64,000 bases of DNA from Prunella strophiata (lineage: Eukaryota > Chordata > Aves > Passeriformes > Prunellidae), in NCBI GenBank assembly GCA_036583965.1, contig JAZBQD010000001.1, positions 26,136,597 through 26,200,596 on the forward strand, in the 5' to 3' direction. Below are positions 1 through 28,945 of this stretch, piece after piece. Within the stretch, counting starts at the first letter, position 1; each line of letters begins with the position of its first letter. Made by a program: the position numbers and the translations under genes. Below the pieces are notes generated by a model that made no database searches, had not been told where the DNA came from, and worked only from the letters and a program-made list of their open reading frames with translations.

Positions 1-368
1 ATCACATGCCACTTGCTCTAAAAGGGACACCATAGTCCCTTTGTCACATACCAGAGGGGAAAGGGTTTGCAGATGTGTAAGCAGGCAGATTCCCCTGTGT
101 AGAGGCATCACCACTTGCACTTTGGAGGGGTTTGTTTGTGTTTTTGGCTGAGTTATCTTCATACATGTTTCTTGTCTGTTCTCAGTAATTTGAAACTCCG
201 TCTTCCAGGTGTAAATTAAAAGGAAGGGGGATTTAAAAGCTCCTTTTCTGTTACTCCTTCCTAAATTTATTTATTTTCAGCTCTGTATGGAAAGCATGTC
301 CATTAATAACTTTCATGTCCACAGTGAGTGAGGACTCCATGCATTATCAGGTGTTGACTCTTTTGACC

Positions 369-382
369 TTGGTAATTACCAA
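369..382. promoter_or_regulatory. 14-bp perfect palindrome with TAATTA homeodomain core
   Basis: TTGGTAATTACCAA reads identically on both strands and has a TAATTA core, the classic paired-type homeodomain dimer arrangement. A TTGACCTT nuclear-receptor-like half-site (363-370) overlaps its left edge by two bases. That the site functions is inference; the motif is visible but short motifs occur by chance. Confidence 0.3.
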
Positions 383-689
383 TCTATGCAATCGGGCCTT
401 TCTGAGCCTTGTCAGCCTCGCTTGTTTAGCGTTTTATTTATTTTATTGGTTTCTACAAGTCCTGAATAGGAAAAAGGGATTTAAAGAGAAACCCCCCCAA
501 AAAAGAAACCCAACCCAATGTTTATTCTTAAGGGGTGGAGGTCTTCTTGAGGGGAGCTGGCTTGCAGAGGGGGAAGACAGTATTCTTATGCTAATCCAGG
601 CTCTGGATAAGGAGCAAAGCAGCCGTGCAAACAATGGAAGTGGAGCCAGAAAGTCTGCGCTGCAGTCTAGCACGCCTTGAAAAGCATGT

Positions 690-1190
690 CAGGCCGGGCG
701 CCTTGGGCTGCCGGGAGGGGCCGCGGGGGGAGCGCCTCCCGCTCGCTTTATGGAGCTGGCGGCTGGCCAGCACACTTGGAAACATCTTACTACCTAGAAA
801 ACCAGAGTTAAGGCTGGAAGAGGCGAGGGCAAGAGGGAGAGGAGTAGTTTATAGTCTTGTTGGGTTTTTTTTCGTGTTAAAAAATGCTAACCCTCAAACC
901 CCGTATTGAGTTGTCTCAGCTTTGTTGCTGCTGTTGTTTCTCCTTTGTATCAAAAATTGAAATTCAAGTGATGTGTCTTTTAAATAGCAGGCACATTTCC
1001 TAAAGGTTGTGCGTGAGAGAGGTACGGCTTTAGCAGCGTGCCCCTGCTGGGAAATGAGCTCACACCTCCCTCGTGTGGGCGAAGCGCTCGGGCTGGGCAG
1101 CGCCGGGAGCCGGAGCTGCGGGCCGGCTGAGCATGGCCGGGAGCTGCCTGTGGTTCCGGTTGGGACACACTGATGTCACTGTCACCGGGA
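690..1190. promoter_or_regulatory. GC/CpG-rich patches, possible promoter or enhancer
   Basis: Two patches, about 690-770 and 1066-1190, are far richer in G+C and CpG than the AT-rich surroundings. The second also carries a RUNX-type TGTGGTT (about 1149) and a CRE-like TGATGTCA (1171-1178). This could be an alternative BMPR1A 5' exon or promoter, or a conserved enhancer. No TATA box and no clear splice donor decides between these. Confidence 0.3.
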
Positions 1191-3052
1191 CAAGCAGCGG
1201 TTTGTCCAGCATCCTGTCCTAGTAATTAAAATCAGTGACCAAAAATACAGGCTGTTTTCCTTAGGTATCATGAAATGAAAAATGTGTTCTTTAAGCACCA
1301 TCAAAAACCCAGTTTCTGCACTCTTCTTCCATAATTTGCATAATCACCTTCACTTTGGAGACATTAAAAAGTTGTGAATTTCTTCTAGGTTGGGCAGAGG
1401 TTATAGGTGTAGCAGAAGCAAGCCAAGATCATGGGAGCTAAGTAAAATAAATGCTTACTCTGTCAATTTCTGGATCTGGGGTTTTTAGGGTTTTTTACAT
1501 AGATTAATGAATGACTGTCCCTAAATTACAAAAAAAAAAAAGCCTGTAAGGTTGTGAAAACATTCATTAGTCTTAATAGTGCTAAAAGGCATATTGCACA
1601 TTAGAAAGTCTTTCTATGAAAGCATTTGTAATTTTGAAGACACTGACGCACTTATTTTAGGGTCCTTTGTCCACTTCTAAAAATGTGAGCAAACGTATAT
1701 TCAGGATTGAGGCCCAGCTTTTTCCTGTCCTCAGCCCAGGTATATTATTTGTGTCAAATTATTGAAACTCAGAGCCAAAATGTGTGATAAGTCTTGTAGG
1801 CAGTATAGTATGACCAAAACATTTTTAATAGTGACATGTAAAATTTCTAATAATTTTGATGATTTTTTTTTTTTCCTTGCTGTGTTTGGTGAACAAAAGT
1901 ATGTTTCTTATGAATGAGATCTAAAAGGTTTAAGTTATGATTCCCCATTTGTAGTTACTAAATTTAGAGATGGAATGCATTACGTGTGGAGACTTTTCTC
2001 CTTGTTCACATTGACAGTATGACAGTATGGAACTAGCAAAAATGATAAATAGATTATAAAAAACATACGAGAAGGATAGCTTCTGGGTAGAATAGCAGAA
2101 GTTGATGTCATTGTAGAAAGAGCATGGGTGTCCATTTGCTAATTGTCCTAAGGGCAGAGGCTCTAAGCCAGCTAATCACTTCCAAAGTGAAGGAGTTGAG
2201 AAAAGAGGGAAATGGGTCAAGGTGAATAAAAATTGTGTAGTGAAATTTTCTCTGAATATATTCAAATAAAAGAATGTGTCGTGTTTGTAACACATTGGGA
2301 TATGTCTGAATATCTGATTGCAGCAGGAAAACAATTTTGCTGAATGTCATTGAAGTTCATTTAATTGAAGCAACTTGGTAGCAGTTAGTTAATTGGAATC
2401 CCAGAGTAACACTAAGATGGGCATTCAGGAGTGCAGTAAGTGGCGTCCCCAATTACCTAATTTTGCTGGGCATGGTAGAAAGCAGCTAGGCTTTAATTTC
2501 TTCACAGTTAACAACTTTGTTTATGAAACAGACAGATATATCATAATTTAGTACTTTGGCTTCTCAATTCTGCCGTGATGTACATGTTTGATATTTGCCA
2601 GCAGTGGGAAATCTTCATTTTAGGACATATCTGTTTGACTGTCCAAGGTGGATTTTGGTGGCTTTTCCCACTGATCAGAAATAAGAAATCCTTTTCTAAG
2701 ACTGTGAGCTCCCCTGCTGCAAAAACCCTGTTGCTAGGGTCTTGTGTTTTTTGAATGAACAAATGTGTTGCAGCACTTGTGTTCTAAACGCACGGTTCTG
2801 TATGTACTACAGAGAGAACTAGGATTTCTTTTTTCAGTCTTTAGACAAGTATATAATACACACAAATGTGCTTCATTTAGCATTTCAAATTTCACTTCAG
2901 TTTCTAGAAGGAGAAAGGACTTGTATAATTTACACAGTCTCTTGGCTTTTAAATGTATGCAATCAGGAATAGCTTTGAATAATTCTTATGCAATCCACAG
3001 TTCAGGGGCATTATTTCTGTGAGCTTGAACAGATTAGTGCCTAAATAGGGCC

Positions 3053-3255
3053 CTACATGAAGTTGTTTTTGTTGATGGCCATGTAGCCAGCCAGCTTGCA
3101 ATAGCCAGCAGTCTTCTCCATCAGCTGTAGGATTTCTTGACAGATTTTGTGGGTGGATTTACCTTTCTTGTTTAATTTAACATATTTGACAGCACTCAAG
3201 CGTAGGTAGTTCAAGGGTTTCGTTGTGACACTTTCAACAATTTGTGTAAGCATGC
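3053..3255 (-). other. Unidentified minus-strand open frame, exon-like or retroposed fragment
   Basis: On the minus strand a frame runs open for about 67 codons from an acceptor-like T-rich tract ending in AG (just right of 3255) to a TAG at 3053-3055. The product is helical-looking and rich in Lys, Leu and Ile. It contains KYVKLNKKGKSTHK and ends KLAGYMAINKNNFM. A donor-like AAG/GTAAAT at 3163/3162 would close an exon of exactly 93 bp in frame. I do not recognise the protein. It may be a real exon of an unknown antisense gene, a processed-pseudogene fragment, or a chance frame. Confidence 0.25.
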
Positions 3256-6104
3256 CTTGCAATAGAATAACAAAAACACATTTAAAAATGTACAAGTATT
3301 TGACAGAATTACACAGTATACAATCTGAAACTTTCTTCTTGTTATGGACTTGGTTAAATTTGACTATTTGACTTTGGATAAACTGAAGCTAACGATAGCT
3401 CTTTTTGTATTAAGAATAATGAAATGTAATCCCAGATCAGTCTATTCCTGTCCTGACACCTGTAGCTACATGAGATAGTGACCTTTGTAAACTAAGAGGC
3501 TAATTAAGTTTTTGGACTCTATTTAGTCTGAAAATCTGCCCTACAACCTTCTAAATAGTAGTTAGAAATTGTCTTCTAATTTCTGATCCAAATGAGTTTT
3601 AATGGCTAATCCATACCTTGTTGTTGAACCAGTAATTTTCCTAAGGTTGAATAGCTGTCTTTTATTGTGTTTATTCCTGTTATATTGTCAAAGTGTAGTT
3701 GTTTACCCATCAATTTGAACTGTCTTAATTGTATTATTTTATTTTTTTAATCTCCAAATGTCTTTCTTTCCTTGAGATAGTATCCTTCTAGATGGATGTT
3801 GAATTTATCAATCATATTATCTTTGTGCTATTCATGCCTTACTGTTTTCCCTGGGAAATTTCCCTAGGAAATGCTAGAGTTATGTTTGTGTCTTTCTCCT
3901 AACCACATCACATGGATGTGTCTGATGTTCTGTAATCAGTTGGTGTCCTTGGACATAGCTGTCTCTTATGTGTGAGTTTCTAGTCTGTGTGAAGCAGAAA
4001 TTTCCCAGAGTTACCAATGTGCATGACTTTTCCAGTTTCATGCTGCTGTACTTCATTCCATTTGTTACTTTAGTTCTTCACTGTGATCCAAATCTTCCTG
4101 CATAAAAACAACACTCAGCTGAACTGACAATTTGTTTGTCAGCAGTTTTTAAAAAGTTTTTGCTTTCTATGCCTACTTCATTAATGAAAAGGGTGAATAT
4201 TCTTCAGTCAAGCTGAATCAAGAATCAAGGTCCTCAGATGCCATTTGAACTAGGCTACTAATCTGTGTTCTTGAAACTACTTGTCTGCCCTGTAGTGAAT
4301 TCTTTACTGTTCTTATAATCCCTCTTTTCTTCATCCAAATGAGTAATTTTCTTTGTGGCACCATATCAGGCTTTTTCATAATCTTCCAAGAAAGTTGTTG
4401 TTGCACACTGACTTAGACTGACAGTTCAGTTTATCTCTGGCATTCTGTTAATCTCAAAGTCCTGTTCAAAACAGTCCCTGTGCTTGAGGTAATATGCTTA
4501 CAGTTACCTAAGTTGCCTCTTGCCCCAGTTACACATCAGAGAACCATTTAGTAAGTTTTAGTTTTGTTCTGTTTAAATACATTAACTTGGTGTTACATGT
4601 ACTGCTGCAAATGGTTTGAAATATCTTTGTTGAAATGGATTGTATGTTCTAATTCTTGTGAGGTCTAAGATGGACATTTTTTTATGTGTTCCCCTTATAC
4701 AATATTATCTTTGTTGTTACATTCACCACTATCATTCTTTATTGAAATTTGGAACAGGCACAGCTCACTTGGTTTGGGGATCATGCTGTTAAAGATATTA
4801 CATAGCCACATCTAAAGAAGAGTTACCACTGAACTCCATGCTTTCAGAGTAGCTTTGGGCCATATGAGAGATCTTGCACACTTCAGCTTGATATATTTGG
4901 AGTCATACAGAACATAGGGCTGGACTGCTCTGATAGTGTTGTGAATTCACTGCTGAGTTCCAGTTCAGGAAAAAACCCCACAGTTTTAATAATAATAGCA
5001 TTTTCTTCAATAGACTGTCACTAAGAAGGATAATAAAATACATTGCAGAAAAATCAGGTGTTACCATTGATGAATAAATTACTTTTTTAGTGGATTATAG
5101 TTGAATGCTTCTTTGTGGCTATGGTAGAAAAGAGATAGAGAACTTCAGAACCAATTGATTGACTTATGGATTTGAATCTCTTCAGCATCATTCTGTTGGC
5201 AGAGTAGCATTCCAAGTGTTAATTGGTGCTTTAATATATTTGAAGAGGTTATTTAGTTGTGTCATTCTAAACTGTTCTGTCAGGCAGGTTTTGGAGAAAT
5301 TCCAGCTGTTGCTCTTTCAGTTTTGTGCCTTAGCCAGGGCTGGTAGTCTACCTCTTTAATAGCAGTCTGAAAGGGTATTTTTTGTTTTAAAATGGGGAAT
5401 TAGGATTTCTTCTCTTTGATTTTTATTGCATGGTTTTATATACAATATTATGTTCTATATATGTAGATATATATGAAGAGGGAATTATTACTGGGAGGAA
5501 GATCGAGGTACAAAATACTGGTGGGGAACATTATTTTTTGAATAGGCTTGGGCAGCATTTCTGGAAACTTCCTTAGAGTGTGTCACTGAACAAAAATCAC
5601 CATGAAATTGGAGTGAGTAGCATTAAAATGCTTAATTTCTTCAATTTTTTCTTCGGTTTTTTTTGGTAACATGCTGTGTGGTACAGGGACAAATACATGT
5701 TCCTGTGCCAGTGTGCCCCTCTGGTGAACTGGGGGGAAAGATCACCAAGTTTTAAACACTCCTACTCTTGCTATGTACAACAGTGCAAATACATGTGTTC
5801 CTTCTGAAACTGACAAAACAGAAATGATTTTGAAGAATAATTTAAGCAGACTATTACTAAGATTTATTTGGTTTTGCTTGATAGAATACCGTAAATAAAG
5901 CCTTTGTTGTTATTGCTGCATAAGGCTGTTGGCAATTTTCAAATTCCACATGTTCTGTTGAGGATTGGAAGTTCATTGCCATTGAAACACAGAATAAAGC
6001 ATTAATACTTATGCACTTATATTGCTGGCCTGATGTTTTATAGCTAGAAGGATGTTCCTTATTAGCTGTCAGAATTGGTGTTGTGACATAGGGAACACTG
6101 AAGA

Positions 6105-6760
6105 GTGAATATTTTTGCTGTCACGTTGCTTTTCCCTCTGCCTGGCCTGGAAGTTTACTTTGAAGGTCCTGGTGCTCCGGACGTTTGCACAGTGCGCGAT
6201 TCCAGTCCGTCCCACCACAACCTGGCAATAATCCTGGCCAGTCCCACGGCTGCCGTGGTGCTCGGGGTGCCTGGCTCCTCTTTGTGCCTGCATTAGGGAG
6301 AAGTCAGAGACGTGTGAAAAGTAGGCCAGGGGTCGGGGCGGCGCGCCGCGCCCGCTGCAATTGGAAGTGACGGACACCTCCCGGCTCAGCCGCTAATTTG
6401 CCTCCATGTTAAATGCCTCCGAAGGCTCATTAAAATGAAAAGTTCTTGGGTCTCGCCGGCACACAGATTGAGTTATTGATGCTGGAAGCGGCCACCAACA
6501 GTAATTGCTGCCCGTCCCCGAGCGAGCGCCCGTTCTGGCATTCATGAGCAGCGCCAGGCTGACAGGGGTCAGCGGGGTCAACCCCACCGAAACGAGGCCG
6601 AGGAGAGGCAAAACCAGGGCTCTGTTCATCTTTGTGCAGCTTCGCTTTTGTTGCGAGGAACTATTGAGGTGTTCAAGCTGCTTTTTAGTCCTTTGAGGCC
6701 CAATTACGCTCCCCTCATGCAGCACCATTGAAAAGTTCTGTAAGCAGAACGTGACCACAA
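6105..6760. promoter_or_regulatory. CpG-rich block with clustered factor motifs, candidate BMPR1A enhancer or promoter
   Basis: This roughly 650-bp block is sharply GC- and CpG-rich (densest 6325-6380 and 6505-6610) inside AT-rich DNA about 1 kb before the first coding exon. It mixes homeodomain-like TAATT and ATTAAAA motifs with GC boxes. It also carries two GGGTCA half-sites at 6566-6571 and 6575-6580 separated by 3 bases, a DR3 arrangement of the kind bound by VDR/RXR. Its slow-evolving look suggests a conserved noncoding element or an alternative promoter. This is inference; no transcript start is visible. Confidence 0.4.
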
Positions 6761-7729
6761 CTACTGCAGTCTGAAAAAGTGACTTCTTACTCAGTTGGGC
6801 TGCCTTAGCTGTGTGTTCACCCACTGCACAAGAGTAGAGTTATGTTTTATTTCTGGAGCAAATGGCGTGTACATACGGTAGTGTAATTTTTCAGGAGGAA
6901 TTAATTTGCACACAGCTTGGGAATCCAGGATGTCATGATTTTGAATTGCAGTTAGTGTTGTCTTTTTTCTGCAGTACTCTTCTAGGAGAAAAAAGTAACA
7001 AGATAAAATTGTATTAGGTAACCAAACTAACTGTTAAATTTAATGCAAATTTGGTTTCCATCCAGTAGAGGCTGGGGTTTTTTTGCAGTAAAGTTTCAGC
7101 AGTTTTCTACCAGCAGTTTTCAAAAGGTGGCCTCACATGGTGTTACTGTTTCCCCCCCAGCATTATGGGAAGTCACCACTTGCATTTAATTTTTATGGAA
7201 AGTAATTTAAAGAAGTTTTCATTTCTGTAAAGAAAGTAGTTTTCAAACAGATTTGCATGTTAAATCTGTTGAATAGTACCTCTAACAGCTATATGCAAGA
7301 CTAAAATTATACATCTGTGACCAGTGAGTTGACATATCTAATATTTTTAATAGGAATATGAAAACATCCCTGTGGGTTGTTACCAAAAGTTTATATTTCA
7401 GAAGAACCCTGCTATTCAGTTAGATAGTAAACATAGCTAATGTTTTCAGATACTAATGTTAATAAACACATGGGGTTTTTTTTGTTGGGTTTGTTGGTTA
7501 TGCTCAGCATGATGACCATCTTGAAGGTTTTCTCTTGTTTCAAAAATACATGAAGTTTTTAACCATTTTGTTTTATTGTGTTTTCCAGGAAACAAAGGTG
7601 GAGAAGCTACAGAAGCATCCTTGCAGTCAAGCACTGAATCCTGTATTAGGCTTCACTGAACAGACTGAGCTTAGCATTTGTCAAGCAGAAGGGCTGGTCA
7701 CCCTGCTCAGGAAGGATTAAAAGTGAACA

Positions 7730-24624
<16,895 letters not shown>

Positions 24625-26824
24625 CATAGGAAACTGACTTTGGAGAGCAAAGCTGGACTCCCTAGATCTTTTCACTCAGACGTGGGTGAGGAAGATAAAA
24701 ATAGAGAAGAGGAAATAACTGAGATTCAGTATATTTTCTCAGCACACTTCTACAGGCTGCTAATGAAATCTTTCAGTACTTCATAGACCATGATACTGAG
24801 AGCCTCTATACACTACGTGCTACAGATATGGACAGCCTTGAGAAAATACACATTTTGTTTTGGTTTGAGCTGCATTGAGACTTCAATCATACTTCGTGAG
24901 TCTCCAGTAAAACTCTGGGTACTGAATTGAATGTTCAGATTACAGTGCTTTCTGTGAAAGCCTAACAAGCTATATGGATTCAACAGAGATGGAGAATATA
25001 AGCTTTTTTTTTTTTTTTTTTTTGCCTTCTACCTGATAAAATCTAGTCAATCCATACCAAGTTTTGGTGAAACAGCCTGTAGGTTATTAATCTGTTTGTG
25101 ATACTACTCAGTTTAACAGTTCTTTATGCCTTTATGTGTGTGCCAGGATTATTTGCTGTCATTTGGAATATGTAAGAAACCATTTAAATGAACAAAGTTT
25201 TATGGTCAGGGCTCCATGCATTTTGTGGCTCCACAATCAGAGATTTGCTACTGAATCTTTTGCCATTAAGTTATCTTCAGAAATCTCAGTTTTATTTTTT
25301 TTTTCTGTTTTTTATTTGGTCACAAGGAGAACTGCAAAAATGTGAACTATTAATTAATTAAGAAATGCCTACTTAAATCTGTAAGGAGCTTGAAACAATC
25401 TCTGCTAGAGATGTTAGGCTGCTTTGGTCATCTGACTTGCAGTCTAGAGAGCTTCATAATTGGATCCCTGATATTTGTCATATTTTTTTCACAGTGCCAC
25501 ATGCTACCAGCATTTTTGCCATAGAATACTTTACATCTTAGCAGAAAGACTGATGATGTGTTTTGCCTTCCTGCTGTACTGGGACTCTCTGATAGGTGTC
25601 TGTCAGGCTCTGAATTTCTTCCCACAAAGGAAGGGATTTGTCAGCTATAGCCATGTGCTCTTTCATCATTTGACAAAACTAGGCAGAAGGTGAGTTTCAA
25701 AAGGCTTGAGAACAAGTCTGGTCTACAGACACAAAAGAGGGAAGGCAGGAAGCTCTGGGTACTCTGAAGATCAGAGAATGCAGTAAAGGGTCCAAGACCA
25801 GGAGAAGTGAGTACGTGAACTGTTGAAGATCAGATCCACAGCGTGCAGAAGATTTGGAGCTGGGTTGCTCTGATGTAGACACAGGAGGTCACATCTGTGG
25901 GCCACTTAGTGGAAGTGAGGATTTGAGACAAGGTAAATCAGTGGGTGTTGTAAGTTCTAGTTAAGTTTGGGAGGAATGGCATTGAAATTAAATCATGAAG
26001 ATGCAGTAAGTTAGCACAATTGCAAAACCTTTTTTTTTTGTGCCAACTGTTCAACCTGCACAAGAAACTGAAGTTCCCCCATTTTCACCACTGACCCACA
26101 CAAGGTGTACAGAAGCCAGAACCCTCCATGAGGTTACTGTAAAGTAGAATTATTGATTTATAACTCCTTTGGCACTTCTACTTGTAAGTTAGAAAATAGT
26201 ACCATAACTCAAGTTGAAGCTTCAAAGCATGAATCGTCTGAAGATTGAACACACAGTATTGGAACCATTGAATCTATTTGATAATTTAAGTGCCTATAAT
26301 TTTGTACTGTAAATCTTGTTCTAGATAACTTTAAAAAGGGAAGTTATTTATACAGTGTGTTTTGTGCTTTAGTAAAAAAAAAAAACAACAATAAATACCT
26401 AGTCCTAGGTACACCTGTACAATTAGATACATGCACACACACACACATGCCATAGTTGAGATTTGAAGAAAAAAGTTAAGAATAATACCAGAATTGATGA
26501 AATTGTTGAAACTTCAGATTGATTTATGCCAGATTATTTGTTGTCTTAAAATATTTACATAGAGATTGTTTTGATGTTTTTAAATTTCCCTTGAAAATAC
26601 AACTGATACAAAGCAATGTAACACAGAAGTTATGTGATTTGTGAACAATTACAACCTTTTAGCATGTTACCTTTTTGTTTTAATCCTGTAGTTCCCATAA
26701 TGTAAATGGTCAGGCAAAAGATTGCAGTATTTTTATTTTCTATTGTGATGTACAGACTTTATTTAACAGTTCTACATATTTTATAGAAAACTAGATATTT
26801 CAAGGGACTTTTTTTTTTTTTTTA

Positions 26825-26830
26825 AATAAA
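26825..26830 (+). terminator. Candidate internal poly(A) signal for BMPR1A
   Basis: AATAAA about 2.2 kb after the stop codon, directly after a long T tract. One of several possible alternative polyadenylation signals. Confidence 0.4.
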
Positions 26831-28916
26831 GTCATTACTTTTGTTTAGTAATGCCTTTAAGTATTAATATGTATTCTGGCTGAGAAGTTCATAGGTATGT
26901 CAACTTTAACTTATTTGAAAACAGCAAGAGATTTATGATATTGTGCCACAATCCTCATGATAAAGGGCTTTTAAAAAAAAAAAGTTTCTCCGTCCATTGC
27001 CAAGAAATGTGATGATTTTGAAATTGTTAATCATGTCTTCGCACATAATTTTTGCACAGGTAGTTGGAAAATTTTTGGTGTAAGCCAAAAAAAGTAAGGG
27101 ATAAGCTTTTTTATTTCCTTCTCTAGCATTTTTATCAATAAGAAGGAAAAAATGTTTATGTAGGTACCCTGCTAGCTTAAACTTTCAGAGCTTGGAGATC
27201 TGTCTAAATTAACCCCATCCTATGTAGAATATTGTGTCATTTCTTTTAGAATTTGCCACATCATCATTAGCTGTAAACATGTTTGTGAATTTTCTTTTAG
27301 TTCATTTTTCCCAGCTCTTCAGAAAGACCCTTCTGGAAATATGAATTTCAATAATTTGTAAATTTTCACTTATTTTCTTTTCCATTGTTTTGGTATTTGC
27401 AATGCAGCAATAGGATGGTTAGATACCTTAGGACCTAAATTGATTTTCACGTTTACTTTAACACAGAGGGAGCCAACTGCTGCAAAGATGATTTTTTGAG
27501 AGGGGGAAAAAATACCTTTTTTGCCTTAAACCTAATTTATCAGCACTTCAGTTACTCTATTCATACTCAAATGTATCATGCATGTGTAGTTCTTGCTCTG
27601 CTGAACAGCAGCTTCCTTGATTCCAATACTCAACAAAACGTTAACACTAAAGGATGTCTATACTGTTACTTAATCATTTGGGGGAAGAAAAATGTGCTCT
27701 AAGCCAGCCCATTAATTTTTACTTAACTAAGCATAATTAATGCAGATTCCAAAGGTAAGTTGTTGCTTTATGCAATCCTGTAGAGTTTAGAAGCCTTTAA
27801 GGTCAGAGAGAGTAATAAGATTCTTCTATTGTACTGTGATTAACCTCATTTTTGGTGGTCAAAATTTTAAGCATTTATCATCCAAAAAATATCCTCCAAA
27901 ACTGGCAAATGTGTTTTCTTTTTTTTTTTTTTTTTTTTTTAATACAAAATTAACTGTGTGGAAAATACCTTGGAGAGTATTAAGACTGTGCCTTGGAAGT
28001 TCTTAAACACTCACATGGAGGGATTTTTATGTTTATTTAACCTGTTCCATGTGATTTTGGATGGAAACAATTGGAGTCACTTCATTCTTATTGTTACAGC
28101 AACTAAAAGGAAATTTTTTGTGTTCCTGGTTAACTAGTAAATTCCACCAGAAATTCCTATAGAGAAAATTAGGCTTACATTCTGAGTTTATTCTGAATTT
28201 TACTTAATGTAATTTTTCCTCAAGAAACAGTTTTCCCAATATCCATCACTTTTTCTGAATTATTTTCTTAATTAGCCTATTTTGAGGTCTTCAATGAAAT
28301 GTAAAATTAATATTTTAAGTTACCTCCATAGTAGTCTAGAATCAAATTTTAGATCTTGATCTAAATGACCATTTGAATGTGTTTATAAAACAAATCATTT
28401 GGACACATTTCATCTGCTCTGTCTTAACAGACTGTATTTTAATGGTCTAAAAGTGCTTGAAGAGGAGAGATATAAAGTTAATAAACCTTCTTTTGCTATT
28501 GCAGATATTTTTAAAGGGAAGTTACATGCTTGTCTTCTGTGAAATATTAGAATGATTTAGCCTTTGCTCACTCTCCTGACAGTGCCTCTGAGTTAAGTCT
28601 TTATCCTGTGCCCACAATCTTTATTCCAAGCAGGGGTGATGTGTAAAAGCAGCTGGCAGTGTTGCACAGTACAGTCCTTGTGGAACCATGGTGCTCAGCC
28701 TTGGTTGTACAGCAGAAGTAGAGGGCACATTACTTCTGGTTTTTTTGACAAATCTAATGTAATTGTTGCTTTGTGATATTTTACTGTTTAATGCAATTAT
28801 AGAAGCCCACATCATGTAGTGACATTTGTGCTCCGACATGACATGCCCAAAATGAAATGTACTATATTGTATACAAGAAGAATAAATAACATTGTAGTTA
28901 ACCTAGAGAAGATGTA

Positions 28917-28922
28917 AATAAA
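28917..28922 (+). terminator. Candidate distal poly(A) signal for BMPR1A
   Basis: AATAAA, with a second AATAAA 36 bases before it and a TGTGTGTG-rich element about 35-55 bases after it. This is the best-looking distal signal by layout. Confidence 0.5.
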
Positions 28923-28945
28923 ATATGAAAGAAGAGTGGAACAAG

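Larger units (their letters stand above)
1..7588. other. Noncoding region 5' of the BMPR1A coding exons
   Basis: No reading frame here can be linked to a known protein. The region lies upstream of the first BMPR1A coding exon and is probably either its long 5' intron, since vertebrate BMPR1A has untranslated 5' exons far from the start codon, or its 5' flank. I could not identify a 5' untranslated exon with confidence. Most of it is AT-rich, ordinary intron-like sequence. The exceptions, listed separately, are GC/CpG-rich patches at 690-1190 and 6105-6760, a homeodomain-type palindrome at 369-382, and a minus-strand open frame at 3053-3255. Confidence 0.6.
24625..28945 (+). other. BMPR1A: Probable BMPR1A 3' UTR
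   Basis: No coding frame is supported after the stop. AU-rich sequence with ATTTA-type motifs (for example near 26345, 26759 and 28030) runs to several AATAAA signals: 26390-26395, 26825-26830, 28881-28886 and 28917-28922. The last is followed by a GT-rich stretch at about 28957-28978, the usual layout of a cleavage site. Pure T tracts occur at 25004-25023 and 27919-27940, and a short CA repeat near 26433. The true end, or ends, cannot be fixed without transcript data. Confidence 0.6.

Noticed and set aside
315..680. 121-codon plus-strand frame
   Set aside because: Amino-acid content is low-complexity and without domain; it covers the CpG-bearing noncoding block and shows no splice or Kozak support.
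625..909. 94-codon plus-strand frame in the GC-rich patch
   Set aside because: Long frames are expected in GC-rich DNA; the product is Arg/Leu/Gly-rich with no recognisable family.
6393..6824. 143-codon minus-strand frame
   Set aside because: It lies in the CpG-rich block, where stop codons are rare; the product resembles nothing known and the block is better explained as regulatory.
26433..26447. Short CA microsatellite
   Set aside because: Only about seven units, ordinary background.
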